NCBI GenBank assembly: GCA_025331445.1
Contig: JAIWNE010000044.1
Coordinates: forward strand, 1-64,000
Direction: 5' to 3'
DNA: 64,000 nucleotides
Source: Blakeslea trispora
Taxonomy: Eukaryota; Mucoromycota; Mucoromycetes; Mucorales; Choanephoraceae
The translations under genes were made by a program, and so were the position numbers. Shown here piece by piece: positions 1 through 11,220 of the stretch (position 1 is its first letter; each line of letters opens with the position of its first letter). The notes under the pieces are model-generated. The model was not told the origin of the DNA and did not search any database. It saw nothing but the letters and a program-made list of their open reading frames with translations.

Positions 1-394
1 TGTGTTTGAATTCTTACATAAGCATTAAGAATTTATAGCATAAGCAGATCATGAATTGAACAATCTACATAGCCTTTGAACATACAGCTTGCAGCTTGCC
101 AATTTATACAAATTGTTAGACAGGAAGAGTATATAGTAATAGCTGGAACTTTATATAGGCAACTTTTCTATAGATTTATCGATACTCTTACCAAATATAT
201 GTCAGTTTCTCTACAATTCTCAAGATATTGTCTAAATCTATTTACTTACAAATAATTTGAGTTCAGAATATACTAGAACAATCAATTACAAATCATACTT
301 CATAAAAAGAAGTATATAAAGAGTCAAGCTGGACAATGGCTTTAGGAAAAGATAAATTTTACTTTGTACTTTTTATATCATTACTTCAAGAACC
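1..394. promoter_or_regulatory. AT-rich 5' region of the split Crypton gene
   Basis: No coding potential is seen. A TATATAAA box lies at 313-320, about 75 bp before the start codon at 395, and could be the core promoter. The outer end of the Crypton cannot be placed because Cryptons lack terminal inverted repeats. Confidence 0.4.
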
Positions 395-996
395 ATGCAC
401 TCATCAGAAAATACTGCTGCACAAAGCCATTCTGCTCGTATTCAAGCCGAGTTAGCTATGAGACAGTCCATTGATAAGACCAATCAAGACAATATCACTG
501 CACGTCCCCAGAATACTAAGAATGCCTATGATCCCAAGATCAAAGAATTTGAAGAGTGGTGTGACATTAAGTTTGCCCATGAGCCTGCTCAATTGCGCAA
601 CATTGTTACAGGCGAAAAAGCTCATTACTTCTTGGATGATGCTGTAAGTAATCAAAATATGTCTTGTTCGTTAGACTAATCTTTTAATGCTTTAAAGGTT
701 GTAAACAGAACAAGCCGTAGAAAGAGAAAGAGAAATGATAGTGCCGAAGAGCTTCCATTGCCCAAGATCGGATACTCCACTTTGTGCTTGTATGGTGCCG
801 CCATTATGCATTTGTACCGTTCGCAGCAAATGATGAAGATCAATGCAAACCCCAACCCAAGAAGTACTTTTGCTGCATTGCTTCAAAGAGTCAAAAGAGA
901 AGAAGAGCAAACCAAGAAGTTGAACTACGAGGATCGAGGGGTTGGCTCAATCATGGATGGCTACACCACCACTGACCAATTGGCTTCTGTTGTTGG
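395..996 (+). pseudogene. Crypton tyrosine recombinase, N-terminal part (separated from its catalytic half)
   Basis: This is the 5' part of a DNA-transposon recombinase gene. Translation starts at ATG 395. A 54-nt intron (644-697, GTAAGT to AAAG) joins the acidic DNA-binding-like N-terminus to a basic stretch (RRKRKR). The frame then runs on to 996, where an LTR interrupts it. The last five bases, gttgg at 992-996, are one half of a target duplication; the other half lies at 7107-7111 next to the catalytic part of the same gene on the opposite strand. Joining the two pieces across gttgg keeps the frame, which is direct evidence that they were one gene. The N-terminal portion resembles the non-catalytic region of Crypton recombinases only weakly; the identification rests on the other half. 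The gene cannot be expressed whole in its present layout. Confidence 0.7.
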
Positions 997-1883
997 TGTG
1001 ATATTTGCAGTCTCAAATAGATTCAATGAGAGGGAACTCGATTTTTTTATTAAAAAGAAAGAGAGGGAACTAATTCTACTGCAAGTCCATGTTGTGTTTA
1101 TATATTATTTCTATCTCGGTTTCAATCAATCACTCCGTTATAATTTTATCTGTATGAGCAGTTTTCCTACTAGGATGACTGGTCACCTTAATGGAAAGAT
1201 GGCTGTAGCCAGATTTTATCCCCCGCCTTGAATGAGGTGGAGATATATTGTTTACTTGATTTATATCTTGGAGAGATAATAATTATGCTCGACAAGATAT
1301 GTTTAATCTTGATTAGTGTTTCAATATATCAGGCATAACTGTTTCATACTTGTTCACTTGTTTCGTTGGATGTTTAGATCAGTTTAGATCAGTTTAGATT
1401 AGGTGATAACGATAGACAAGCCCTTTGTAATTATGTCTCAGAACTATCTTTATCCAAGTAATGATTTAGTCTTTTCTTATAATGAAATCTCTAGAATCAT
1501 TGCTTGTTTTGTTAGATGCTGCTACCTTGGTATTATAAGGCCTATGCAACCATCCTGCTATCACATGTATCATGTCATATAGCCATTTCAAGTATTGATG
1601 AAAAGAGAGTCAATGAATATAAATCTGATCATGCTTTCAATGTGTTAGCTAGGCACATTGAACGCTTTATATATCATATCATCGCTTTTTACCAATGCTT
1701 GTTAGATGTTTGATTTCAGGATTACCTCTGGTAATATCTGAAATGATTTTAGTTTTCCAACTTTGTGAACATTATTTGATTTATTGTTATTTTGACATTA
1801 TCTGTCAAAATAACCTTTGATGATGATTAATTGAATTTCCGATTATAAGTCGTTCTGGCTTCTGTATATGCCCAAATACGACA
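997..1883 (-). mobile_element. Solo LTR at an inversion junction (887 bp)
   Basis: This LTR matches the two LTRs at 7112-7998 and 11221-12107 along its full length, in reverse orientation, and has TGT...ACA ends. Its flanks are mismatched: gttgg (992-996) with Crypton sequence on the left, ttttg (1884-1888) with Helentron sequence on the right. A normal solo LTR would have equal flanks. At LTR position 32 it carries the base of the 3' LTR, not that of the 5' LTR. It contains no element-sense gene; a 65-codon antisense ORF occurs in all three copies. Confidence 0.92.
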
Positions 1884-2832
1884 TTTTGCTTGCTCAAGAG
1901 CAGCTACAGCAGCCGGACTAAAGATCATACCCAAGGACAACAAATTCATTGCTCCTGCACCTATTTGGGCTGAAGAACAAAGCGATTTGGTTGAAGAACT
2001 ACGCAGACAACATTCTGTTCAGCTGGTGCCATCATTCAGGCATTTGTCAACACGCTCGCCCAACAATGATGACATCCAAGTGATTTCCTACAATGTTGAG
2101 GGTTTAGGCCCTAATTTTAGGCAAATCACATCTGATTCTGTATTTCTTTCTTCGGATGTACTGCTGTTGAATGAGACATGGACAGAATCAACCAACGAAT
2201 TTGTGCTGCCTGGCTTACAGATGCTTTCTACTGTGGATCGAGAATTGGGCTCAAACCAAAAGATTGGCTCAAGAAGCTATATATCTGACAGGCTCTTGGA
2301 AAGATCATCCTTAGCTCCTCAAGCTTACTCTCGTCTTTTCCAGTCAGGCACACGTACGATTAGTGTTGCTGCTGTTAAAGTACAAGATACTTTGTACTGT
2401 AGTATCTATGTCTCACCTCGGCCGATACTTTTTTTGTTGCTTGAAGCTTTACATTTCATTATAGAAAAAGACTATAGATATGTTGTGATTGCTGGTGACT
2501 TCAACATCGACTTCAATGTAGAATCTAGTTTAAGATCAAGCATACTGTCATTTGTGAATGATGATAGTTTGAGTAGTGCCATTCCTTCATCTGTAACATG
2601 AACAACAAGATTGAAAACCAAAATTGACAACATCTTTGTCAATTGCGAAGCCAAGTCTGCTAGTACTTATGTGTCGTTCACAAGCTACCATGAACCCTTA
2701 TGGCTAGTGATTTAACTAAGAAAAAAAATTGACTTGAATAAATATTTTATCTTTTATTGAGAACTGTTAAGCTTTAATTCTGATCTACGGCGTATAAAAC
2801 GCCATGGATTTGGTGCCTCCGGTCAGCAAAAG
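1884..2832 (+). mobile_element. Helentron copy A, detached 3' end
   Basis: This segment equals the last 0.95 kb of intact Helentron B (24537-25479). It begins exactly where copy A's helicase is cut at 12108, within the codons for the final helicase motif. It holds the rest of the coding region, a short non-coding tail, and the 3' signature: a GGCGT/ACGCC hairpin (2789-2803) followed by a terminal CAGCAAAAG ending at 2832 next to a T-run. Its length plus that of 12108-18130 (about 6.97 kb) matches copy B (6.96 kb), so nothing but orientation was lost. It was moved here by the inversion. Confidence 0.88.
1888..2715 (+). pseudogene. Helentron A endonuclease/exonuclease/phosphatase domain
   Basis: This is the C-terminal EEP nuclease domain that distinguishes Helentrons from canonical Helitrons. 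The motifs SYNVEG, LNETW and AGDFNID are present in order, and the reading frame matches copy B. A TGA at 2599-2601 replaces a serine codon and removes the last 38 or so residues, including the final histidine-containing motif. With no start or helicase upstream it is not translated as a complete protein. The divergence from copy B is a few per cent. Confidence 0.85.
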
Positions 2833-2968
2833 TTTTTTTTAAATAACAATAATGATGATAACAATGCATCTACTAAGCCTTTAGATACAACTTTATATTT
2901 CTAGTTAACACTACAAGAAGCAAGCTACTCGAGCTGCGAGTCTAATTGTTTTATTTATTGAATATCTT
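2833..2968. other. Short non-coding gap
   Basis: T-rich and A-rich sequence between the Helentron A terminus and the end of the KDZ gene. It represents the 3' flank of Helentron A's insertion site before the inversion. No feature is recognised. Confidence 0.4.
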
Positions 2969-5120
2969 CTAATCGATATTCAACGCGGAAATAAGAGGAG
3001 CGAGATCATCTTCATTGTCTTCGTTAGAGCTGATTTTGCCTCCATCTACAATATCATCGCTTTCATTAAGAATTGATTCTGATATAGAGACTTCATCGGC
3101 TGAAGGCTCGGAAGGAGCAACGAGAGAAGGAGAAGCAGAAGGAGAGAGAGGAGACGACAAAGAAGGAGTGGATGGGGGCATGCCGAGGAAGGTATGAGTT
3201 AACCTCTGCAGCAAAAGCAATTAGCGCTTTCGTCTTTCTAGTAGAAGAAGATGCTCAGGTTGAGCAGACTGGATTCCGAGATTGACTGAGAAAAGTCTCG
3301 TCTCAACATTCTGCACAAATCGCATTTCTTCTTCCTATTATAAAGGCTTAATAAACCATAAACGATAAAAGGCTTACAAGTATAGAATGCGTACTTTCAG
3401 CAATTGTAATTCTTCTTCAGCACGACACATCTTGTGCCATGTCATGACATCTTGAGGCAAAGCTAAGGAGCTTTCCTTGGGAAACTTTTTTACAGCCGCC
3501 TCAAGACTGTCAATTCTGTGTTGCTCTTGCTGTTGTTGATCTAATTGGACATTGACATGTTACCTATATGCTCGATTGTATATAATCGCTATAAACTTAC
3601 TGCAGTTCTGCAATAAGTGCTCGTTGAAAAAAGAAATAATTTTTTTTTGCGTTTAAAGCAATATGCTTGAGAGCCAAGACAAGCTTTGTAGCTTTTTTTG
3701 CGCCTACAATGTAACCAGACAATAATGTTTAAAACTGCAAGTGATCAATATATCAAAAAAGAACGTACCAATTTTCCCGTTTCCAGATAATTGTCTTTCT
3801 TTGAAAGACAAAGCAAAAACATAGTTCTTAACAAGTATGACAAAGACGTTAGTGACTTGGGCGTTGATTTGATCGGTGAGATGAGCTATGCACTCATCCT
3901 CAAAGCTTTCGACTGGCTTGAAGTAGGATTCTCTTGATACAAAGACTTCAAAGCAAGCAGTTTCTTGTCTGAGTCTTTCGATTCGCTTCTTCGTCATGCG
4001 ATCGGGATTTTGTCTAAAGAGACAGTAAATACGATGATCATATATTTGAAAGACAAAAACTTACATCTGTTGAAGATAATACATTAGCTTTTTAGCAGCT
4101 AAGTATTCCATGAAGGGCTTGCTGTTGATAATGTTCTTTTCAGTTTCTTTGTAAAGAATGTTCTTTACAAACTTTTTACTGATCTTCATGGATAACAAAT
4201 CTTTGGCCTTTTGCCATTCTTCTAAAATTTTTTCGGTGTTAACACCTTCTAATTGTTTTTTGTATTTTTCAAGATTTTTTTGGTTTTTTTCTTTTTTTGT
4301 TTTGATTTGCTTGGCTATGAAGAATTGTTAAATCTGAAATAAAAAGATGTCAGACTGTATATGTAGTAAACTTACGCAGTTCAAGCATTTTGTTATATGT
4401 GAAATGATCCACTGCATCTGTGACCAACAGTTGTCGATTTCTCTTCGACATACTTCTGGTCATCGACACAAATCCATCTAATTAGGACCAGAAACTATCA
4501 CACCCTTCACCGTCGGTATATCCAAAGTTTTGGATATATCTAGGGTTGTAATTGACTTGATAAGCCATAGTATGAGCATAAGCATGGAATGCTGTTACTC
4601 CATACCAGGTGTCATTCATCATCAAGTACGGGAATGTACGCTATCAATTAAATCAATTAAGTTATCAACGCATAGGTCAATCTAGACTCATGACTCCTTA
4701 CTTCCAAATGGCTTTTCACTAAACAAATGATATCGTACATGATACCATACTTGGTTCCTTCGCTTTTTTGTTGCTTCAACATATGGCTAACGCAAGCCAA
4801 GGCATATTTATGGCTAATTGATGATGAGGTTAGAATCTAGTTAGAAAACAAACTACTTGGAACTTACCCTTCCCCACCGTAGATGCTGAGCATACGCTCA
4901 GGCACGCCATGTCTAGCACATGACAAAGAAAAAATACCGTTCTCATCGTAACGGCCTGTCGAATTGTTTCGATTGTTCTCGCCGTTGGCCTTGAAGACAC
5001 TGTCTTCGACGTGATCAAGGAAACACTATATAGATCTAAGTTACAATTCAGATCAGAGCAATGATCTCAACAACTTACATTATAACAAATTTCGGATACC
5101 TCTGGAAACATAATGGACAC
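2969..5120 (-). pseudogene. KDZ-family (Kyakuja-Dileera-Zisupton) transposase, 5'-truncated
   Basis: Read on the minus strand with several short introns, the exons carry the KDZ landmarks in order: a cysteine-containing CARHG segment near 4910, GIMYDI near 4740, a histidine-rich HAYAH motif near 4580, and TDGEGCDSFWS near 4500. After these come long charged helical segments and an acidic, proline/serine-rich tail ending at 2969. KDZ transposases are DDE-type cut-and-paste enzymes. The N-terminal zinc-binding and first catalytic regions are missing: upstream of about 5120 the frame closes and no further exon is found. No terminal inverted repeats were identified. It lies between the Crypton 3' end and the Helentron A 3' end, and so was carried inside the inverted segment. 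Exon borders are approximate. Confidence 0.72.
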
Positions 5121-5525
5121 CTTTTATTTTAAAATCCGATAGAGAAAATTGCTGTTATTTTAAATGTCCTCTTAAATAAAATCTGTTATTTGAAGTTTGG
5201 GACACCTACTAATAACTCTGTTTTTTAAAATAATTTAAGGTTTGCATTACTCATTAAATAGCATCTTCCACTACCATAGCTAATGATACTGCTATAATTT
5301 CTTGTAGGAAGATTATGGGTTATATAAGCTTTGTAGTAGATCCTCTTTTGAGAGATTTTGTATACTTAATTTTGCTGCAGACTGCCAAACACTCTATTAG
5401 GTAAAGAAGCCTGATCTAGTGTAGAATGTAATTTCAAAATGAGATCAAAGGCTAATAGATAGCACAAGTACATATGTAGATGAGTTTTGTTTATTCATAT
5501 AGGTCTTCAAAAAATAGCCATGAGG
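5121..5525. other. Non-coding gap between KDZ and Crypton fragments
   Basis: AT-rich sequence with no usable frame. It should contain the 3' end of the Crypton and the lost 5' end of the KDZ element, but neither boundary has a visible repeat. Confidence 0.35.
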
Positions 5526-7111
5526 CTATTCAAAAATATCATTGCAGTTTTTGCCCAAGTGACTCAAACTCTTCTTGGTTACTTGTCTTCTGTTTTCAGC
5601 TATGCGGACTGCATCTGCAACGGTTATACCATTCGAAGCTGCATAATCCTTTATGGTCTTCATGATTCTGTTTCTCCTCATGTACAACGTCTTCTGCCCA
5701 TTTCTTGTGTACCATCCCTTTTGGCTGACATTCATGGTCTCAACCGATGGAAGGCCTCCTAGCCCTTCAGTCCACTCTCTATACAACTCTTCCAAAGAGT
5801 GAAGAGTGACACTAAGAGAGAAAGAGCTGGGACTTGCTGAAGGTGTTTGCTGATCCAAGCTACTTTCAATCGTGGCCATGTCTTCTTCGGTTCTTGGTTG
5901 TGAGGAAGGCATATTTCTTACCGCTGTCTGAGGAGTTTCAGATCCTTCTGGCCAAGAGATGTTGATTTGCAGTGGGGCCCTGCCGGTAGAGATGTCGGAC
6001 ATGTTCAACAAAAGGCGGTTCACCAGGTGGACAACTTGCTGATTGGACTGTTGGACACTCTCTTCAATGTTTGTGAGTCTTCGTTCAACTACTGGAATGA
6101 CACGTTGGAGTAGGATGTTCTCAGGATGTTCTTCTTCATGGGCTTTGAGTAGCAGCTCTCTAAAATAAGGATATAGTTAGACTTTTTAGTTGATGCTTTC
6201 ATGTCTCTAGATCAATTGACATACCGTTTGAATTCCAAGTATTCGGGATGACGGAACAAAGGATTTTTCCACAATGAATGTGCTGGATACAGTTGCTGCA
6301 TGAATACAGAATCTTGTAGAAACGTGATTCTTAATGTCATCATAAGTTGAAGAAAGCCTTCTGCGGAAACTGTTTGTCTTGCTGTACCATCATGAAGCTT
6401 TGAGAGCCAGTGACTTGCTTCAGGAAACACCATTGCTTGTAGATTTTCTGAAGGAGTGATGGTGGCGCGGGGGAGAAAGAAGGTACCTCGTTCGGTAAAC
6501 ACAGCCAAGCTACGCATGATGCCATGAGGCAAGTTGGTGAGATAGGCACCATTCAATGAGCTGTTGTTCCATCTTCCCATTCTTCGAATATCTGATTCCT
6601 CAACACCTTGCATATCAGCCATTCGAGCAGCAGCACCTCGACTAACATGCGTTTTCTTTGAAGAAGTGATGTTGCATGCTTTGAATGCTTTATCGATGGC
6701 TGCACAATGACTGTGGTAGGTCCATTGCTCCTTGGGGTCAGCTTTGTGCTTCAAGAGTTGAATGTCAAACCAGTCAGAAGAGTTTTCAAAACGAGGAAAA
6801 GGCTCATTTTCAACATGGAATCTTCCAAAAAAGTAAACACCAAACATCATAAATGGACAGATTTCAACCCGAGCGTTACGAATACATGCCCCAATTTCCA
6901 TTCTTCCGAATTTGTTGGTCTTGCCTTGTCTCATTACCAAAATCAAAGCAGGGCATTTTTGAGAGCCTTCGCCTTCAAGATCGAGAACCTGCAAATCACG
7001 CAATTGGGCTTGGCGAGCAGACTCACCACGAAGGAGACAAAAGTGAGACAAAAGGAACGAAAGAGAGTTGCGCAAATCCTTGATGGTGTCTTGCTGAAAG
7101 TAATAACCAAC
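5526..7111 (-). pseudogene. Crypton tyrosine recombinase, catalytic and GCR1_C part
   Basis: This is the C-terminal two thirds of the gene begun at 395. Reading from 7111, the first exon carries the tyrosine-recombinase core: an arginine in CLLRGESAR, a H-x-x-R block (HVSRGAAAR), GRWNN, and a candidate nucleophilic tyrosine in GAYLTNLP. A 65-nt intron at 6160-6224 (GTATGT to TTTTAG) joins it to a second exon with a coiled segment and a tryptophan-rich GCR1_C-type DNA-binding domain (REWTEGLGG...KGWY...YMRRNRI), ending with a stop at 5526. YR plus GCR1_C is the architecture of fungal Cryptons. The part is open throughout, so the enzyme was probably intact until the LTR insertion and inversion. 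The first five bases (ccaac on plus, gttgg on minus) are the partner target duplication of 992-996. Confidence 0.85.
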
Positions 7112-7998
7112 TGTCGTATTTGGGCATATACAGAAGCCAGAATGACTTATAATCGGAAATTCAATTAATCATCATCAAAGGTTATTTTGACAGATAATGT
7201 CAAAATAACAATAAATCAAATAATGTTCACAAAGTTGGAAAACTAAAATCATTTCAGATATTACCAGAGGTAATCCTGAAATCAAACATCTAACAAGCAT
7301 TGGTAAAAAGCGATGATATGATATATAAAGCGTTCAATGTGCCTAGCTAACACATTGAAAGCATGATCAGATTTATATTCATTGACTCTCTTTTCATCAA
7401 TACTTGAAATGGCTATATGACATGATACATGTGATAGCAGGATGGTTGCATAGGCCTTATAATACCAAGGTAGCAGCATCTAACAAAACAAGCAATGATT
7501 CTAGAGATTTCATTATAAGAAAAGACTAAATCATTACTTGGATAAAGATAGTTCTGAGACATAATTACAAAGGGCTTGTCTATCGTTATCACCTAATCTA
7601 AACTGATCTAAACTGATCTAAACATCCAACGAAACAAGTGAACAAGTATGAAACAGTTATGCCTGATATATTGAAACACTAATCAAGATTAAACATATCT
7701 TGTCGAGCATAATTATTATCTCTCCAAGATATAAATCAAGTAAACAATATATCTCCACCTCATTCAAGGCGGGGGATAAAATCTGGCTACAGCCATCTTT
7801 CCATTAAGGTGACCAGTCATCCTAGTAGGAAAACTGCTCATACAGATAAAATTATAACGGAGTGATTGATTGAAACCGAGATAGAAATAATATATAAACA
7901 CAACATGGACTTGCAGTAGAATTAGTTCCCTCTCTTTCTTTTTAATAAAAAAATCGAGTTCCCTCTCATTGAATCTATTTGAGACTGCAAATATCACA
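7112..7998 (+). repeat. 5' LTR
   Basis: 887 bp with TGT...ACA ends. It differs from the 3' LTR at position 32 (T here, C there) and position 593 (C here, T there), with no other difference noticed by eye. Confidence 0.92.
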
Positions 7999-8007
7999 AT
8001 TTTTTCA

Positions 8008-9561
8008 ATGAAGACCTTCAACAACGATTCTACTGCTTCCGCTAGCAACAACCCCTCTCCTGTTTTGGCCCCTGCTTCTCCCCAAGAAAAGCGCGTGGCT
8101 AGGGAAAACAAGAGACTCTTCCGCGAGTCTGGTTTGGGTGCCTTGGACCTTGACTTTGACAAGGATCAAGACATCGAAATGGACGATGTGTCTTCCTCGG
8201 TGGCTTTGCCTGTTCGCGCTGCCTCTGGTAGTGCTTCCCCTGCTGGTATTCTCATGGCTGGTAATGAAAGTATAACATTTAATCACGCTGAAAACAAAAA
8301 TTTGGCTGATTACCAAAATAACTTGAATTACGAAAAAAGTAATTTCAATGAACAAAATAACTCTGGTTACGAAGAAAGTAACTTAAATGAGCAAATGAAC
8401 AATACCAATATGCAAAGGTTGGTTATTGAAGAAAAACAATCTGTGGCCGACATAGATACGGGCAGATATCAAAATAATATGGAGATGAACTACCCAGTTA
8501 CTCCTAAAATAACTGAAGAAAAATTGGTACAACGGTACCAAAACAAAATTAATTTACTCTTCGAAGCCACGCTTGAGTGTAACAACATTGAGGAACTACA
8601 AAAACTCAATGTACTAATTGAACAACTTGAGAAGTTGAAAAATCTCTTAGTAAACAAAAATAAGAATGACAGTAAGAACGCTGATAATAATTCTAAAACG
8701 ATCAAAAATCAGATCAACAAAAATGAAATACCTATCTTTCAGTTTATTGATGACCCTGCTGATACAAAGACAGACAATCGAACTGCGCATGCAAATGCTG
8801 AAGGATTCATCTCTGCTTTTGAGTTGACGATGAAAATTAACGATATCAACATAGATGTTGATTGGAAAAAATATTTGACCACTTCTTTCCTCTACGGAAG
8901 AAATAATAAGCATATGCGTTGGTATCAAAACCATATCAACGTACTTGATGATCATGTGAAATGGGATCAAGTTAAACAAGCAATCATCGACCGCTTTGGC
9001 GATATAAATGATACAAAGAAAATCCGTAGATATATCAATATCAAACAAGGAAAAAGTGAGACCATCCGGGATTATATCGACAGATACCTGGAAGCTTTCA
9101 ACCGTTTGCCCATTAAGTATAACTATGGTGTCATCCAAACGGCTTCATTTATTGAATCACTTCTACCCGTTACAAAGGAAGAAGTAGAAAAATCATTAAA
9201 GGCGAACTATGAAAGTTCAGGTAATACACATTACCCAGAAAGCCTTGGGAGTTTATTTAAATTCCTTGAAAAACATATTGGAGACATACAAGAAGCATTG
9301 TACCTCTCACTGGCACCAAAGGCTGCTAAAAACAAAGAGCGAGAAGATCGCAAAAGAGATGACCGATCCCATCTGGATCAACAACAACAACAGAATGCCA
9401 AAAGGCATAAAACAATTTACCACAAAGCTTACCAACCTACGGTACCTCTGTGTGGTCACTGTAAAATAGAACCTTTCTCTCCTCGTCACTTGGAGACCTG
9501 CAAGCCATACTTGGCAAAAAAAGCTATGTGGCAACAAAATGGCAGTCAACAAAATAAGTGA
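8008..9561 (+). CDS. Retrotransposon Gag polyprotein
   Basis: This ORF of 517 codons uses the ATG at 8008; an in-frame ATG at 7969 lies inside the LTR and is less likely. The N-terminal 85 or so residues are low-complexity and Ser/Ala/Pro-rich. A long polar Asn/Lys/Glu-rich linker follows, then a gag capsid-like domain around residues 230-440 with the WDQVKQAIIDRFG and YIDRYLEAFNRLP segments usual for Ty3/gypsy Gag. The C-terminus has a Cys/His cluster, C-x2-C-x8-H-x3-C, a stretched variant of the CCHC zinc knuckle (usual spacing C-x2-C-x4-H-x4-C). Gag forms the virus-like particle and packages element RNA in the cytoplasm. The frame is fully open although pol downstream is wrecked. Codon choice shifts from GC-ended to AT-ended near 8265, which may mark a recombination joint. 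Confidence 0.85.
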   Translation: MKTFNNDSTASASNNPSPVLAPASPQEKRVARENKRLFRESGLGALDLDFDKDQDIEMDDVSSSVALPVRAASGSASPAGILMAGNESITFNHAENKNLADYQNNLNYEKSNFNEQNNSGYEESNLNEQMNNTNMQRLVIEEKQSVADIDTGRYQNNMEMNYPVTPKITEEKLVQRYQNKINLLFEATLECNNIEELQKLNVLIEQLEKLKNLLVNKNKNDSKNADNNSKTIKNQINKNEIPIFQFIDDPADTKTDNRTAHANAEGFISAFELTMKINDINIDVDWKKYLTTSFLYGRNNKHMRWYQNHINVLDDHVKWDQVKQAIIDRFGDINDTKKIRRYINIKQGKSETIRDYIDRYLEAFNRLPIKYNYGVIQTASFIESLLPVTKEEVEKSLKANYESSGNTHYPESLGSLFKFLEKHIGDIQEALYLSLAPKAAKNKEREDRKRDDRSHLDQQQQQNAKRHKTIYHKAYQPTVPLCGHCKIEPFSPRHLETCKPYLAKKAMWQQNGSQQNK

Positions 9562-10820
9562 AAAAAAATGACTGATACGAGTCAATAAAAAAAGATGTAG
9601 CTGCAGTTTTGAAAAAGCTGGCTATACCATACAACTATCAAAATGGAGAAATAAATTCATTGAATGACCTTGTCATTAATGGCTAAAATCACAATAGTTC
9701 GGTATGTGACAATATGGAGAGTTGGACAGAAAATGATTTGAAAAATCTGTCTTGATAGACTCTAGTGATCACATTAACAACGTAAAAATGTTAGCAATTC
9801 TGAACACATATGCTAATACATCTAATATCAATAAGAACTATGACCCTGAAGACAAAAGGATAGTGAAGGACATAATCCCAGCGAAGGATACCTTCAAATT
9901 CTCAATTCAGATAATAGAACTGAACATAAAAATGCTATCATGGATGAACTCTGTGAAGCAATGAAAATCGACAAACGTTTGAGTACGGCCTATTACAGTC
10001 AAAGTAATGTGGCGCTGAAAGAGCTGTCCAAAACGTCAGGCGTCTGCTAAAGAAGCTGATTTTGGGTATGTCGGAAGAAGAATGGGATGTACGGATTAAA
10101 CTTCTACAACTCATGATCAACTGTAAAATATCCAAAAGACTTTTAACGAGCCCTTTCAACCTCATGTTTGCTCGAAGAATGACAAACGAATTACCCCTTC
10201 TCTCGGAATCGATGGATTCGATTGAACCAATGACAAATGATGAACTACTGAATCGTATCGACTATATGTCAGATATTGTATTCCCCGCGATAAAAGATCG
10301 CACATATCAATATAACAAAATGACGCAAAAGACATTTTGATAAAAATCATCGCTTGATCGACTTTCCGGTCGGTAGCATGGTAATGGTACGAAAGAAAGG
10401 TACCTAAAAATCACTTGCTCCAATCTACGAAGGACCATATTCTGTCGTAAGAGAAACTGAGCACAATATTTACACACTACACGATGAAATAGGCTTAATC
10501 CTCCCTCGTGATTCTACTCCTTCAGAAATGAAGTTGGTATCGCAAGATGAAGTAATTGCGAAGGAAGAAGTCTTCGAATTTGACGCTATCGTCGATCATT
10601 GTGGTGAACCTAACCATCGTGAACATAAAACGCGTTGGAAAAATCATACAGCTGAAGATGATAGTTGGCTACCAGCTGATCATTTCACTGATCCTCTTGA
10701 TATACAAAGCATCTGGGACCCATCATGTCCTAGAAGCAATCTAGCTCACATGGTAGATACCATTAGTGATGTAATCAAAATAATATTGAATCGTCTACAG
10801 ATCATCAGGCTGATGTGACG
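9562..10820 (+). pseudogene. Pol remnant: integrase C-terminal half, GPY/F motif and chromodomain
   Basis: Conceptual translation in shifting frames gives an integrase core end (near 9940-10010, reading like RLSTAYYSQSN), an integrase tail with TSPFNLMFARR near 10150, a GPY/F motif (IYEGPYSVVRE) near 10425, and a chromodomain-like segment at about 10560-10700 (FDAIVDH ... TRWKNH ... DDSWLPADHF). Stops and frameshifts interrupt it at several places. Only about 350 bp separates the gag stop from integrase, so protease, RT and RNase H were deleted, not merely mutated. The chromodomain assigns the parent element to the chromoviruses, whose integrases direct insertion to marked chromatin. Confidence 0.75.
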
Positions 10821-11204
10821 CGAATGACAAAACTTATCGTAAAACTAGCAACCATACAAGAGCAGTAACAAATAACCCTGCTGTAGGTGCTTTCAAAAGA
10901 AGTGCTCGCTCCAACGCTGATCGGTTTCGTCCACAGGTTGATAGCACACGTTTCCAAAATAACTATGGTTGGTTGATACACCATCATACACTGTACATAT
11001 AGAAAAAACGTTAAAAAGTGAGGCAGTCCGCCGATTACTCGCTTGTAAATAATTATAATTTTTTTTTTTTGATATTTGAGTACACAGTCACTTGTGTACG
11101 CAGGACTCAACATATCAGGATGCACTTCGTGTGTGATCCGACCCAAACACTATAAATTATCGACGTGCATCTACGTTATTTTAATCAACCCTCGATACCC
11201 ATCT
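10821..11204. other. Non-coding 3' interior of the LTR element
   Basis: No open frame belonging to the element is visible between the chromodomain remnant and the polypurine tract. A short T-run sits near 11060. Confidence 0.4.
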
Positions 11205-11217
11205 AGGGGGGGGGGGG
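11205..11217 (+). promoter_or_regulatory. Polypurine tract
   Basis: A single A followed by twelve Gs, three bases before the 3' LTR. Its position and composition fit the plus-strand primer used in LTR retrotransposon replication. Its length may be uncertain because homopolymers are error-prone in sequencing. Confidence 0.75.
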
Positions 11218-11220
11218 CAT

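Noticed and set aside
1516..1713. A 65-codon ORF repeated identically in all three LTRs (also 7282-7479 and 11391-11588)
   Set aside because: It is antisense to the retrotransposon and conserved only because the LTRs are recent copies; no protein features.
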